Part shown: in pieces, positions 23,368-35,297 of the stretch | Numbering within the stretch: position 1 is the first letter of the stretch | How the letters are laid out: each line of letters begins with the position of its first letter | NCBI GenBank assembly: GCA_002270565.1 | Contig: NQMI01000079.1 | Coordinates: 151,043-215,042 of the forward strand | DNA length: 64,000 nucleotides | Direction: 5' to 3' | Origin: Stenocarpella maydis | Taxonomy: Eukaryota > Ascomycota > Sordariomycetes > Diaporthales > Diaporthaceae | The notes under the pieces: generated by a model | Database searches by the model: none | Told to the model about the DNA's origin: nothing | The model's input: the letters and a program-made list of their open reading frames with translations, nothing else | Program-made: the position numbers and the translations under genes

Positions 23368-26335
23368 ATGTCGTCACGTGGCAGCGACTTCCGCGTGGTC
23401 ATCGCGGGCGCCAGCATCGCGGGGCTGAGCCTGGCGCTGGCGCTCGAGCGGGCCGGCATCGACTTTGTCGTGCTCGAGGCGCACGGGGCCGTCGCGCCAC
23501 AGGTCGGCGCCAGCATCGCCGTCCTCCCCAGCGCCGCCCGCCTGCTGGACCAGCTGGGCTGCTACGCCGACGTCGCGGCCATGGTCGGCTGCTCCACCGA
23601 CAACTTTATCATCCGGGACGCCGGGGGCGCCAAGATGATCCATATCGAGAGGCTGGAGGAGCATCTGGTGCAGCGGTCGGTGGCTCTCTTGGTTTCCGCC
23701 CCCCCTCTGCTTGTTCCCCGCCTGCTGTGTCTCCCGAGACTGACTGCGGATCGCCTGGGGGGCTGTGTTTAGCCATGGGTACCCCATGATCTTCTTTGAG
23801 AGGATGATGCTCATCCAAGTGCTTTACAAGCACGTCCGCCAGAAGGACAAGGTCCTGACGTCCCGGCGCGTCGTCGGCTTCGAGATGGATGATGGCGGCG
23901 TCTCTGTCAGGTGTCAGGACGGCTCTGTCCACCGGGGGAGCATCCTCATCGGGGCCGACGGCATCCGCAGCACTGTGAGCCGGCAGATGTCACAACTGGG
24001 CGGCAGGTCGCAAAGAGGTAAACTCATTCTCTCGTACTCGTCTGGCAGCTTTGTGCTCGCTCCATCTGCTGTGGTCTAAACTCCTCGGGGTCCATTGCCC
24101 GCTGAGTAGCATGTTCAGCAACTGCCAAGCAGCCGTCAGAGACGTGCCCCTTGTGTGTACCACATGGTCAAAACCGTATCCTGCCTGAGGAAGTGTGTGT
24201 GTTGGTTCCACCGCTGATGTGCACCTCAGGCCTGCCGGTCCGGTATAGGTGCCTCTTTGGCATCTCGGAAAAGGTGCCTGGCATAGCTGAAGACACCATG
24301 CACCATGCCACCAACTATTCGTCATCTCTCTTTGCATGCTCGGGCCCTAATGACCGCACCTATTGGTGCCTGTTCCACAACCTTGGCGATACCTACTATG
24401 GTGATGCACTGCCTCCGTACGGCGAAAAAGAAGAGGCGGAGACCGCGAGGATCCATGGGCCCGACGCCGTCACCGACACGGTCAAGTTCTCGGACCTGTA
24501 CGGGCGGCGCATCACTTCCGTGAGCACTCCATTGCACGAGGGCGGGCTGGACAAGTGGTATGAAGGGCGGTGCATGGTCGTTGGTGACGCGGTGCACAAG
24601 GTAACAAGCCTCGTCCACAGCCGCCTCGTACAGTGGGTAGCCCGAGACTGACTGCCACCAGTTCAACCCAATCATAGGGCTCGGGGGTATGAGCGCACTA
24701 GAGACAACAGCCGTCCTCACAAACAACCTCCTCAAGCTCCTGGGGCCGTCCCCGAGTCCGACCATGGCCGAGATCGAAGCCGTCTTCGCCAGGACCCAGG
24801 AGTCCCGGCAGCCCCGCTCAGCAGCGCTGGTCGCAGCCTCGATGCAGACCCAGCACCGCTTCGCCATGGAGTCGCCGTGGCTGCGCTTCATGAACAGGTA
24901 CTTCTACCCTGGCCAGGGCTCGCGATCCGCCTTGAGGCTGCTTTCCCAGTCTTTCCCTGGCACGCCGGGCTTCGATGTCGCCGCGGCCGGGAGGCCGGGC
25001 ATTCCTCCGCCGGAGAAGGGCAGGGAGATGCCGGCATGGCTCCCTGCTCCGCCGGCTTCCCTCGCGCTGCCGTACGAGGATGAGCTCCTCCGGCCCCCGG
25101 CGCCGAGGACCGCGTTCGTGAGCCTGGTCACCACCGCGGCGCTCATCGGCCTGGCCTTTCTGGGGGTGGACCTCCTCTTGTACACGTCGCTTGCGAATGG
25201 GACCTTCAGGCTTGTGGACGAGGCGGTCTGGCAGAGGAGCGTCGAGGTCCCGGGGAAGGGGATGGTAGAGCTGAAGGCGCTGTCCAGCCAGGGGAGCATG
25301 TTCCCCATGCTGGACGAGCTGCTGGCGACATTGGTTTCGCTGTTCTTACCCCTTGTTGCAGAAGATGTGACGAACCGGTCGAGCTTGGAGAGGAAGCTCC
25401 ACGGGGGCTATTTCCTGGTCTCCGTGGTGCTGCCCATCGTCGCTGTGATGATGGTCGAGGGCAGCAGGAAGAGGAATACCTGGTCCCTGATCTGGAGGTA
25501 GGCAATCCCACGCTTGGTGACCTGACCTGGGAACACACACTTCTGGAAAGACATACTCACGCTTGCATCTCTCCCGCATAGTCCCAGCATCTGGCTCGGA
25601 CTCGCCCAGCTCTTAGGCCTCGGGCTCGTCATGCCCCTTTACGTCCTCGCCTTCTTCTTCAGCTCTTCGTCGACGGCCTACTGGATGCCCGCCGAGCGCT
25701 TCGTGCCCGAGCGCTTCAGCCGCGCAGCCCTCCCCGCCCTGGCCCTGGGTTTCCTGGCCCCGACGGCGCTCCTGGCCGCCCCGATGATGTTTACTGGGGT
25801 CGGGGGGTACACCCAACAGATCATCGCATTCTGGCAAGTCACGCCTGTGCTGACATCATGGCTGGCCGAGGCGATCGCGAGGCGTCTGAACGGGAGGGCG
25901 TCGGGAGGCAAGCAGACACCCTTGGAGGATTATGCTGGGCTGGATCTCCCGCATCTGAACCTACTTTACAGGGCCGTCTTCATCGTGGCAGCCAGTACAC
26001 ACGCTGCGGTCATGCTCTCTGTTGTTTGGGTCGTCAGCCTGTCTGTCGCTGGCATATTCTTGCCTGGGCAGCCGGTGGCTCAGGTGGGGAGCATCTTGGA
26101 GGGCATGAGCATTTTCATCAAGTACGACCTCCTTCTGACTGTTGCGTCGACGATGGTATTGTGTATGATAAATCTCATGGAGATGAAGAGAGTTGGGCTT
26201 ATCGAGGGTTCGACGTTGAAACGTGTGTGCTGGCTCGCAGTCGGGTGCGTGGCTGTTGGGCCTGGGGCGGCACTGGTTGGTCTTTGGAAGTGGAGGGAGA
26301 GTAAGACAGCGAGGCCCGAACTGAAGGCTCATTGA
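23368..26335 (+). CDS. FAD-dependent monooxygenase fused to a polytopic membrane domain
   Basis: Five exons (23368-23675, 23773-24017, 24230-24600, 24662-25497, 25582-26335) give 837 residues; all phases agree. Residues 1 to ~430 are a group A flavoprotein monooxygenase: dinucleotide-binding VVIAGASIAGLSLALALERAG at the start, the family RxxL/FFER region (GYPMIFFERMML), GADGIRSTV near 164, and VVGDAVHKFNPIIGLGGMSA near 302 (the GD motif that contacts the flavin ribitol). These features match the PaxM-like epoxidases of fungal meroterpenoid and indole-diterpene pathways. From ~455 to 830 there are about eight to nine hydrophobic helices, for example FVSLVTTAALIGLAFLGVDLLLY and LGLAQLLGLGLVMPLYVLAFFF. 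PaxM partners are normally separate membrane cyclases, so a built-in cyclase or a membrane anchor is possible, but I cannot identify the C-terminal family. The first intron uses a weak GTCGGT donor and the second is 212 nt. No prenyltransferase or synthase gene is nearby. Confidence 0.85.
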
Positions 26336-28068
26336 GGGAGCCATGTAATCGACTGATGTTCCAAATAGGCCAAAAAAATATGAAGGAAAGATACCACAGG
26401 CTCAGATCATGCTTACGCATGCTTAAGCAGTACTCATACTGATTCGCATTTTCAGCATTACTTACGAGCACAAACTTCCCCAAAACATACAATTTGACAC
26501 ACAAGACTCAGGCATGCTGGGCACCATCCCTGATGCATACCTGGTACACACCAGTGCTAAGGGCCAAAAATGGCAGCAAAAATAAATCCCACTCTTTTGG
26601 AAGGTGTCCAATTAAGAACACAAATACCACATATCAGGAGCACCCAGAGCCCAGTCGTCAAGCAGATGTGTTGTTAGAGGGTGGGGAGGGAATTGTATTT
26701 ACTTTTGCTGGGAATGGTTGGTCGCACGCTATTGAAAGCTGCAGAACCTCTGTTGTCAAGGGTCCGAGGACCCATCTGTTGTTGTCTGGCCCGAAGACCT
26801 TGGGCTGTCTGGCATCCAAGTCGTACATCCGACGACATCGGCCTTTTTATCCTTTTGCAACACCCGGGAGGCGTTGGACACACAGCTCTGCAATTCGGTT
26901 AACAATTTTTCAGAATGGAATTCAGCGACTTGACGACTGGGCTACTGAGGCGTTGGAACATCATTTCTGATCGTCTACATAGAAGGTGGCAGGGCGCCTC
27001 ACGCCGCTGCAAAGAGCTCAAGAATCAAAATGCCAGGAACAAGCAGAACAATTCAGACAACCAGTACAGCCTTATGACAGGATAGCAGCGCTGGTCCTAC
27101 GTGTAAGATACGGGGAGAAGAAGGCAAGGTTTAGATTAGATTATTTAAGACTTTTTTTTTTTATATAACTATATATAATATAACATCGCTTTTATAAAGC
27201 ATTTAAGCGGATTTTCCTTATTAAAAAAATTGTACAGAGAGACTAACTGCATCCAAAAAAGAAAATATCTTAATTCCCAACCCAGAAGCATAGTGTGACG
27301 GCACGGCTCTATAGACTGCGAGTGGTATTTCCAAGAGGTTGGAAATTCTGGTCTTTTGGCTCAACTGGCTATTGGGAAACTAACCAATCGGCCTATATTT
27401 CCTAGCAGTATATAGGTTCGTGTCACATCTAGGTAGGTTCTATACTAAGCAGGAGTCACTGTGGCGGGACGGCTCTGTATACTGCTAGAAACTTCCAATA
27501 CGAGAGGCTAACAGAGTAATCGTGCTACGTTGCCTGGTAGTACCTAGTATATGTCCGTCATCACGTAGTAGCACCACACAGGATTCCACGGTTAGGCAGG
27601 AAGGAAATATGATGGGGGTGGTGTGGTGGACAGTACTTACAACGCCGGAACAATTCGGTCTTGCCACAGAGCTGGCCAGAGCCGCAGCGCCGAGATGCCA
27701 TGTGGCAGCGCGAGCAGCCAGCATGGGCTTCCTTTCAACTAAAGAGCCGAACACACTGCTCTGCGATCTGATTAGCATTTTTTTTTTTATCAATGTGAGT
27801 CCATCTGTTTGTGCAAACTCGAGCCTTACGAGCCTCGCTCTTCGATACGCAATAGAATAAAGTGCCGCGTGACTGAGCGAGGCCCAGAGACGTTCTGTGC
27901 CGTGCAATGTGCTCATATTGACAATTTTCCTCAGCTATAGTCGGGTTTATGTATATACACAGAGGAACCTTGGAAGCAACCCCAGAAGAGAACCATATAC
28001 TAGCACACCAAACACTAAACTAGAAACCCTTCCAGTAAACCCCCCAACACAGCCCAAGGTCAGCAGGC
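26336..28068. other. AT-rich spacer with degenerate repeat material
   Basis: About 1.7 kb between converging genes. The segment 27125-27260 is the most AT-rich part of the window (T11 and ATATAATATAAC). An imperfect repeat pair follows at 27291-27507. I see no intact transposase or reverse transcriptase frame. The flanks 26500-27000 and 27520-28060 are of ordinary composition and hold no supported gene. Confidence 0.5.
27120..27510. repeat. probable decayed transposable-element remnant
   Basis: An AT-rich block (27125-27260) adjoins two imperfect direct copies at 27291-27338 and 27457-27507. The copies share TGTGRCGGSACGGCTCTRTA followed by ACTGC; several differences are G/A transitions, which fits RIP-type decay. 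There is no coding capacity, so the element class cannot be named. Confidence 0.4.
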
Positions 28069-30479
28069 TCACGTCTGCCAGCTCGACGCCACGGTAGTAG
28101 CAGAGCAGGGCACAGTCAGGGTGTGATTCGGGTCAGCCTCCCAAGTGACACTCGACCCCGCGACCTTGATGAACTTGTACTTGGCCACACTGCCGGGCGC
28201 GAGGTTGACGGTGGCGTCCCACAGCGGGCTCGTGGCGTTGTATTTGGAGGCGCTTAGCGCGACGGCCTTGCTGGTGTCCCAGCTCCCTAGGGCTGCAACG
28301 TCGCCGGATCTGCGGGCGAGGTGGCATCGCGTCAGTCCAGCTTGCCCGGGCGGCGCAACGGCCGTTTTATCTCCGACCTCACCAACCCGTGATCCGAGCC
28401 AAGAACCACCAACCCGGCGGGTATGCGGCCACGTGTGCGTGAATGGGACATCATGAGACATGAGGGTGACCCCCGGAGTGGGGGGCTTCTCGGTGGTGGG
28501 GGAGGGGGGGGTTGCTTACAGCTTGATCGTCGTCCCATAGGAGGTCGTCACGAGCTCATTGAAGGTGACGGGGACGGAGGTCGCGGTGCATCCTGGTGCT
28601 GTTGTCGTGCTGGTCGGCGGGGGTGATCCTCCTGCTGTACTGGCTCAGAACATGCCTTTCGCGCTCGCTAACTTCCCCCCTCCCATTCGCAATCCTCCGA
28701 GTGCATGCGAAAGACGCACAGCTCATTCCCGTACGGGATGGACCCAGTAGACTGATCCTATGCATGCATTCGCCCGGATTTAAAACCCCCGCCCCGCCCC
28801 TTATATTTTGCCTGAGAAAGCATGGAAATTTACTCACCACAGATGCTGCTTCCATTGAGCTGTGCAGTAGGGTAGAGCACCATCGGGACGCCGCCGCTGA
28901 TGGTCACGGTCAGGTCTCCACTGTAATTGGCGGGGAAAGAATTGCAGCTTATCAGATCCGTCAGGGCTTGGCCGGAGGTGAAGCCTGTGTTGCCACCAGT
29001 GAGTGTCACCGTCGTGCTGGACCCCGAGCCGACATTGCTGTATACGCCGACGACCTGCTTGCCGGTGTACCCCTTGCGCATGCCGATGGTGTGGGTGTCT
29101 GTGTAAATGGGCCAGGCCGAGTAGTTCAGGTACGACGAATCCTTCGAGATGGCCAGCTTGCGGATCGCGTTCAGGGTGGCGATCCAATTGTACAGCTCTG
29201 AAGAGGTATTGTAGCATGACAGCCAGATTGCCTCCCTGTTGTTGGGGGTATCGCCACCACTGTAGTGCTGCTCTTGGCCCTCATATATGATCGGTATGCC
29301 GTCCATGAGCATGGTGAAGGCGATCGCGGTCTTGGCGAGGCTCATGTCGTTGGTGAGCGAGGCGAAGCGAGCATTGTCGTGGTTCTCCAGGAATGAGCCA
29401 TACAGGCTCAGGTCCGCCGCCTGATTCTTCATGGTGTTGATGCCACTGGCCAGGGCTGCTATGCTGCCAGAGGTTGACGAGAAGGCTCTCGTGATCCAGT
29501 AGAACGCAGGGTAGTTTAACAAACCACTGAGATACTGCTGGTAGGGAATGACATAAGACGGGTCGCCGTTGAACACCTCGCCGACGATATAAACTCCAGA
29601 TGCGTTCTCAAAGCTCGACAGGTGTTCGTTGTTGACATGCTTGGCACTATCAAGCCGAATCCCATCGACGCCGTACGTTGCCACGACGTGCCTGATCCAG
29701 CTGTTGAGAGTGTCCGAGACGTAGCTATCCTCGGTGCGCAGGTCTGGGAGTGACACGACTTCATCGCCTTGCCAGCATACCTCAATGGAGGTCTGATTGT
29801 TGTAATCAATGGAACACGGGTCGTGGAAATAGGACTTGGAGTTGAAGGGCTCGAAGATGCTGTAGTCGACGCAGCTGCTGCCGCCGTTCCAGGCAAAGTG
29901 GTTTGTGACGACGTCCAACATCAGGTACATCCCACGGCTATGGAGGGCGGCAGAGAGCGAGACCAGGTCGTCAGATGTGCCAAAGGCTGAGTTGACTGCG
30001 CAGATGTCTTGTGCCCAGTAGCCCTAAAAGTCTTGATCGTTAGCCAACCTTCCAATCAGCACATGAGACAGGGACCTCGGGCAGGGGTTTCTGTGCCATT
30101 TATTGAGGCCATGGAGTATGGGACCAGTCAAAGACGTCAAAGACGTCACATCCCCCCCCCCCCCTTATTTCCTTACATGATATGACGAGCCGTCGGTAGT
30201 ATGGCCAGACATCTGCTCGACAAATGGCGATATCCATATGGCTGTGAAGCCCATGCCCTGGATATAGTCCAGCTTGCTGATCAAGCCGTTCCATGTCCCA
30301 CCACAGTAGACTCCTTGAGAGGCATCACATGAAGCAGTGGTAGACAAGTCCGTTCGAGCAAAGCGGTCGGTCATGACCTGGTAAATGCTCTGTGCCCTCC
30401 ATCCTGCTGGTGTGAGGGAAGTGGCTGGCGCAACCAAGGCAGCGGCCGAGAGGAGAGAAAGAAGTGGCCCGAGAACCAT
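28069..30479 (-). CDS. secreted alpha-amylase, GH13 catalytic domain plus CBM20
   Basis: Extracellular endo-acting starch hydrolase. Four exons (30479-30177, 30023-28838, 28634-28520, 28309-28069) give 614 residues with consistent phases. A ~21-residue signal peptide ([21 protein letters not shown]) precedes [15 protein letters not shown]13 conserved regions are present: [16 protein letters not shown] with nucleophile D226, IVGEVFNGD with acid/base E250, and FLENHDN with D317. These sit exactly 20 above D206, E230 and D297 of mature Taka-amylase. A Pro/Thr/Ser linker ([12 protein letters not shown]) leads to CBM20 with [37 protein letters not shown] and the C-terminal [13 protein letters not shown], carrying the starch-site Trp residues. 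Intron 1 includes a 13-C run. ATG 30479 is chosen because the upstream frame opens with GTG only. Confidence 0.96.
30152..30164. repeat. C13 homopolymer inside amylase intron 1
   Basis: Uninterrupted run of 13 C on the plus strand (G on the transcript) close to the 5' end of the first intron, within 12-25 nt of the splice donor. A length change here could alter donor use; this is inference. Confidence 0.85.
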
Positions 30480-32754
30480 TGTGAGATACTCTATGGAAAG
30501 AAAGCCTGCGAGGAAAGCAAGGACAAAACCTGGGTAGCTCACAGCTTTGGGGACCGATGATTCTCTCGCAATCCAATCACTCGGTGGCCACGGGGTATTT
30601 TATATCACTGCCATGGTGGTAGAAGTCGGAGAGCAATGAAAATCAAAAGATAAAAAATTAATACATTTATTTCCACACACTGGAACATGCTCACTCTTGT
30701 GACCTTTTACTCAGGCGAGATCCGGATCCTCCTCCAATCCCACCATCTTGGCGGGCACCCTGTAGCATTCCCTGTGGAAGACTGTTTTCTTCCGGAACAA
30801 AGAGGCCGAGTGGTTGACCCCGGCGCCGCACGCGGTGTTAGCGGCACGAAGCCGCAAGTGACCCCCAGGTTGGTGACGGACAGGACCGCGCATCTCGCCG
30901 ATGACCACTTGAACCCACATTCGGCAGGTTAGAGAAGGACAGATGCGGATGGAGTCGGATTCCTGAAGGCGTGATTGGCAAGAATGAGCAGTAGAAGGCA
31001 GCAGGCAGGTAAGGACAAGAATCGTTAACGGGCCGACCCATGAAGAATGCGTGCCTGGGGCGAATCAGGCATGGGCAGGCTGGTGTAAGTGGCTGCAAGG
31101 TGGTCAGCTGGGGACTGTCTTATGAAACGCCTATGTGAGTTATAGAGGCGGAGGGGGGTTGAAGACGACGACTCAACCACACCAAGTACCTTCCCTGTCA
31201 AGGCTCAGCGTGTCATTTCGCTTTTTTGGTTCCCCGGGGTCCACGGTCTGGGAACTGATGCCACTAGCGAGCGCCATGGAGCGGTGACGAGACGGTTGTT
31301 GTGTGGGTGTTTTGGAAAGGCGAGGCAAGCCAGCCAACCCATGATGACATAGCAGGTAGCACGCTGCAGGTACAGCAGAAGTGGCCGGAATCCATGCCAC
31401 TGGGTGGTGACCACGTGCCCAGGTCACCCCCGAGACCTGGCCGCCGATTTGCCGGCGTGGGAGAATAAAGAATATCGGTCGCCAACCTAGCAAAGGGCCG
31501 AATACAACCGCACGAACGCGGTGGTGACTGTATCCGCCTGGGCCTCCCAGCACGGAACCGCGACATCCGGCGATGAGGCAGGTAAAATAGTCGGTGCCTT
31601 CAGCATGGGGACGGAAGATGCTTCCAAAAGCGGGCAAGTACCCCCCGCCCTCCACGGGCAAGCCTTCGGCAGGACTTCGTAGCTCAGAGCAAAGTGAAGC
31701 GGGACTGCTTCCCGTAATGGTGCTACCCCTCAGGCTCTTCTGGCAGCTTGACAGGGCGCCAGCCTGTGGCGGCATCGCGATCAACAAGGTACGGCCTCAG
31801 AATGAGGGGATTGGGGGGCCGCTGCACAACCAGTTTCCCAGGCACTCCAGAGACGACATGACGACTCTGGCATCAGGAGCATATCCGTCTGTGTCTCGAC
31901 GCGTATTCGTGAGACCCCGACTGACTGCCCCATGAACGTTGCTCGAGAGGCACCAGGAGACAAAACAGCGTTTTGCAACAGCTGGCGCGACTCTTACTGC
32001 GCCCCATCGAACCGGCCGTCAAGGAGGAAATGGGATGGATGCCGAGTTCAGGTCTCCCAATAATTGATGCATAGAACTGATAGTCTGGGAGAGGCTTGTG
32101 AATGTCGCAGAGGATGTCTGCTGGAGGGCGCCGACATGTTGTCTCATGGTCAACTTGAGTTCGCTAAGCCTTCTCGTGCAACGATGAGGTGGCTGCGATG
32201 ACTTCAATGGCTGGTTGCCCTGGGCCACAATTGAAGCCATCAGTTATGGTGCCGATGACGTCGTGGGGTGCCTGGCGTGATGAGCAGAGCAGAGCAGGGC
32301 TGGTGTTGGGTGAGGTCACTATGCTCCAAGTTCAACAGTCACTCTGCCTGGTGCCCGGTTGCCCTGGTGTAAGTGCTACACAGTAGCGCCCGACGTGACA
32401 TCTGGAGCGTTGCTGTCTCCACCTCAGTCCACTACAGCTACGGTGATTGGCCCACCCCCCTTGCAGGTGCATGGCGTATCGTTATCGGTGGGTCCAAACT
32501 TTTTCAAAAATCTCGAGGCAGGTTCAACTCTCTTCTCTCCAAGGGTCCGAGTCCTGCCTTCCATCCTGTTTCCTCGCAGCCCGTCTTGAAGCCCAAGCAA
32601 ATATTTTCGCCATCACCTCACAAAGCTCCAAACTCCCATCGCAAGCGCCAGATCACGCGCCTTCCTGGTCTTTTCATCCTGTTATCTTCGAATCCCCACT
32701 TCAGGACTCGCCCCCGGAGACTCTCAGCTCATCACACAGACCCCTTCGTCCACC
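30480..32754. promoter_or_regulatory. divergent region, amylase / nuclear FKBP
   Basis: About 2.3 kb between genes transcribed apart. The left part is the amylase promoter with a TATA box. Consensus AmyR sites (CGG-N8-C/AGG) were looked for near the gene and not found exactly; TCGGTGGCCACGGGGT at 30580-30595 is one base off. The right 300 nt are pyrimidine-rich leader of the FKBP gene. Frames of up to ~200 codons at 31173-31787 lack codon bias and were not accepted. Confidence 0.45.
30598..30604 (-). promoter_or_regulatory. TATA box of the alpha-amylase gene
   Basis: TATAAAA on the minus strand, about 120 nt upstream of the amylase ATG. The distance and exact match suit a highly inducible fungal hydrolase gene. 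Confidence 0.6.
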
Positions 32755-34433
32755 ATGTCTGCGCTGCTGCCAGTCGGCCTCTTCGGGCTTGAGGTCCCTC
32801 CGGGAGACATTCTGGTCCCTGTCAGCCAGTCATTCCCTGCCACTGTAAGCATTCCTCTTTCGACGTCCTTTGATGTGGTCCTCGTCTCAAAGCGAGGCGA
32901 CACCGCGCGACTGTCCTCCCGATGTGGATCGCTGACAATGGCAGGTCCGTATCACCATGGCCGCCATTGACCCAACGGAAGAGATCGAGGAGGATGCCGA
33001 AGTTCTCCGTCGCCCCCGCTCTACCTTGAAGCTTGTCAAGCAGTCGATGGGCGATCTCGGTGGCGAGGATGACGAGGACGACGAGTACCTGCGTAATCTG
33101 CTCCTGGGTGGAGGCGATGACGTTGAGGAAGACTCCGAGGAGGACGATGAGGAGGCCAACGGCGGCCCAAGCGACCCCTCCAAGTCCAAGAGGGCTCGCC
33201 AGGCGGCTGCGCTCAAGGAGCTGCTGGACGCCACCAAGGACGATGAAGATTCCGACGAGGAGATGGCCGATGCCGCCTCTGGCAAGAATGGCAAGAAGGC
33301 CGCCAGCAAGAAGGGCAAGGCCAAGGCCGTCAAGGAGGATGAGGAAGAGTCCGAGGAGGACGATGATGAGGATGAGGATGAGGACGATGAGCTTGCCGGC
33401 CTCGACCTCGAGCAGTTCGTTGTCTGCACTCTTGACACAGAGGCTGTGAGTACCAAAGCTGCACACATCGCCGGCTTCCTACTAACAGCTCCACAGCACT
33501 ACCAGCAGCCTCTGGAACTTACTATTGGTGAGGAGGAGAAGGCCTTCTTCGTCAACTCCGGCACCCACACCATCTACGTCACGGGCAACTACGTTATCAA
33601 CGAGGACCTGGCTTCCGACGGCGAGGATGAGGACTCCGACGACGATGAGTACGACCTCCCCCCAGATTATGACGAGCTCGTCGGTGGCGAGTCCGAGGAT
33701 GAGCTGGATGACATTGATGGCTCCGTCCGTGTCGAGGAGATCGATACCGATGATGAGGAGGCGCCCAAGCTGGTCGAGACGAAGAAGGGTAAGAACAAGC
33801 GCGCCGCTGAGGATGCTGCCGAGGGCCTGGACGAGATGATCGCCAAGGAGGGCAAGGAGGACGCCAAGCTCAGCAAGAAGCAGGCCAAGAAGCTCAAGAA
33901 CAACGAGGGCAAGGCCGTCTCCGCCGAGAAGGACACCCCAAAGTCGGAGAAGAAGGTCCAGTTCGCCAAGAACCTGGAGCAGGGCCCCACCGGCTCCCCT
34001 GCCCCTGCTGAGAAGGGCAAGAAGGCCACCCCCACCGGCGGCATCAAGGTCGTCCAGGGTGTGAAGGTCGATGACCGCAAGGTCGGCACCGGCCGCACCG
34101 CCAAGAGCGGTGACAAGGTCGGCATGCGTTACATTGGCAAGCTCGAGAACGGCAAGGTCTTCGACTGTAAGTCATGAACCCATAACAGCGCAGGTCGCAG
34201 GGGATACGCGTTGACAGCGAGAAACAGCAAACAAGAAGGGAGCACCGTTTTCCTTCAAGCTCGGCAAGGGTGAGGTCATCAAGGGATGGGACATTGGTGT
34301 TGCTGGCATGGCCGTCGGTGGCGAGCGCCGACTGACCATTCCAGCTCACCTTGCCTACGGCAGCAAGGGTGTCCCAGGCATCCCTCCCAACAGCACTCTG
34401 ATATTCGACGTCAAGCTCCTCGAGATCAAGTAG
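32755..34433 (+). CDS. fpr4: nuclear FKBP-type peptidyl-prolyl isomerase (Fpr3/Fpr4 class)
   Basis: Nucleolar/nuclear prolyl isomerase; in yeast this class acts as a histone chaperone and isomerises histone H3 tail prolines. Four exons (32755-32844, 32945-33445, 33497-34166, 34228-34433) give 488 residues. The N-terminus [18 protein letters not shown]...[13 protein letters not shown] forms the nucleoplasmin-like fold typical of the class. It is followed by several long Asp/Glu blocks ([39 protein letters not shown]) and Lys-rich segments that would bind histones and carry nuclear localisation. The C-terminal ~95 residues are the FKBP domain: [72 protein letters not shown], containing the FK506-pocket Trp, Tyr and Phe residues. 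Confidence 0.95.
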
Positions 34434-35297
34434 GCTTTGCCCGAGGTGACTTGGACTCGTGGATTCTAAGTGGCGGTCCCCGGACAGCCTTTGAGCATGT
34501 GCTCAGGACCTTATCCTACATACCATCAAAACACAGACCCGGCTCGCTAGGGCTAGCCAGCATCATGCTGGCCGGCCGTGGAGTTTAATGGAGGTTCCTG
34601 GATTGTGGCGGTCGATTTACCAGCAACGGAGTCTTCTGACCTACACACAAGTCTGCGAGGATCCAGTCCACCCTGGGCACGGGTAGCAGATGTTACCGGA
34701 AGGGATGACGAGGTCTGCATTGCATTGGGTGGCGTACAAAAAGATATTGGGTTCATGACAAGGCCTGCCGTTTGTCTTCTCTCTTCTAGTATTGCTTCAT
34801 TGCGCGCCAGGTTTACAAGTGACCAATGACCCAAAGAAGCTTGTGAAATCCAAATTGATGGAAACAGTATTCTGGCGTCGAGTCAGTCAGACCGTGCCAA
34901 TTTGTGGCAAGCCTATGAGCCTGCAGTGCCTGGAAGCTGTCGGATACCCGAGCCAGCAGTCACGATGGCCATGGGAAGTGAGAGTAGCTGCTCTTGCCCC
35001 GATACACCTTGCCCGCCAACATGCCTCGATCCGGTAGGCGCAACCAAAACACGAGCCAAATGCAGCCACAGAGACATAGAAACCCCCCTCCAGCTGTCCG
35101 CCATCCGCCCTCTCTCTCACCTATTGTCTTTGCATCCCTCTCCGCTCGCTCTTTTGCTCGAGGCGATGAATCTTTGGGACCATCCATTTCTATTCTTGTA
35201 GCCATTTCCTCTTTTCGGGGTTGGCATGTTCAGTTTGTACATGGCATGATTCTTTGTCCACTTCGTCGCGCAACCCCGTGGACGAGAACTCGTCGAG
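34434..35297. promoter_or_regulatory. spacer upstream of the NDR-type kinase
   Basis: About 860 bp between two same-strand genes. It would hold the FKBP terminator and the kinase promoter and leader. Open frames at 34902-35488 overlap the proposed kinase start and could in principle include earlier 5' exons, but I could not join them. Confidence 0.4.

Noticed and set aside
17465..30479. Secondary-metabolite gene cluster reading of the regulator, monooxygenase and neighbours
   Set aside because: No core synthase, prenyltransferase, P450 or transporter is present, so a cluster claim cannot be supported from this window.
30800..30860. tRNA-like D-arm string GGCCGAGTGGTTGA
   Set aside because: No matching acceptor stem, anticodon arm or T-arm (GTTCRANNC) is present in the following 80 nt.
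31173..31787. 204-codon minus-strand frame in the amylase/FKBP spacer
   Set aside because: Composition is not coding-like and there is no domain; probably chance.
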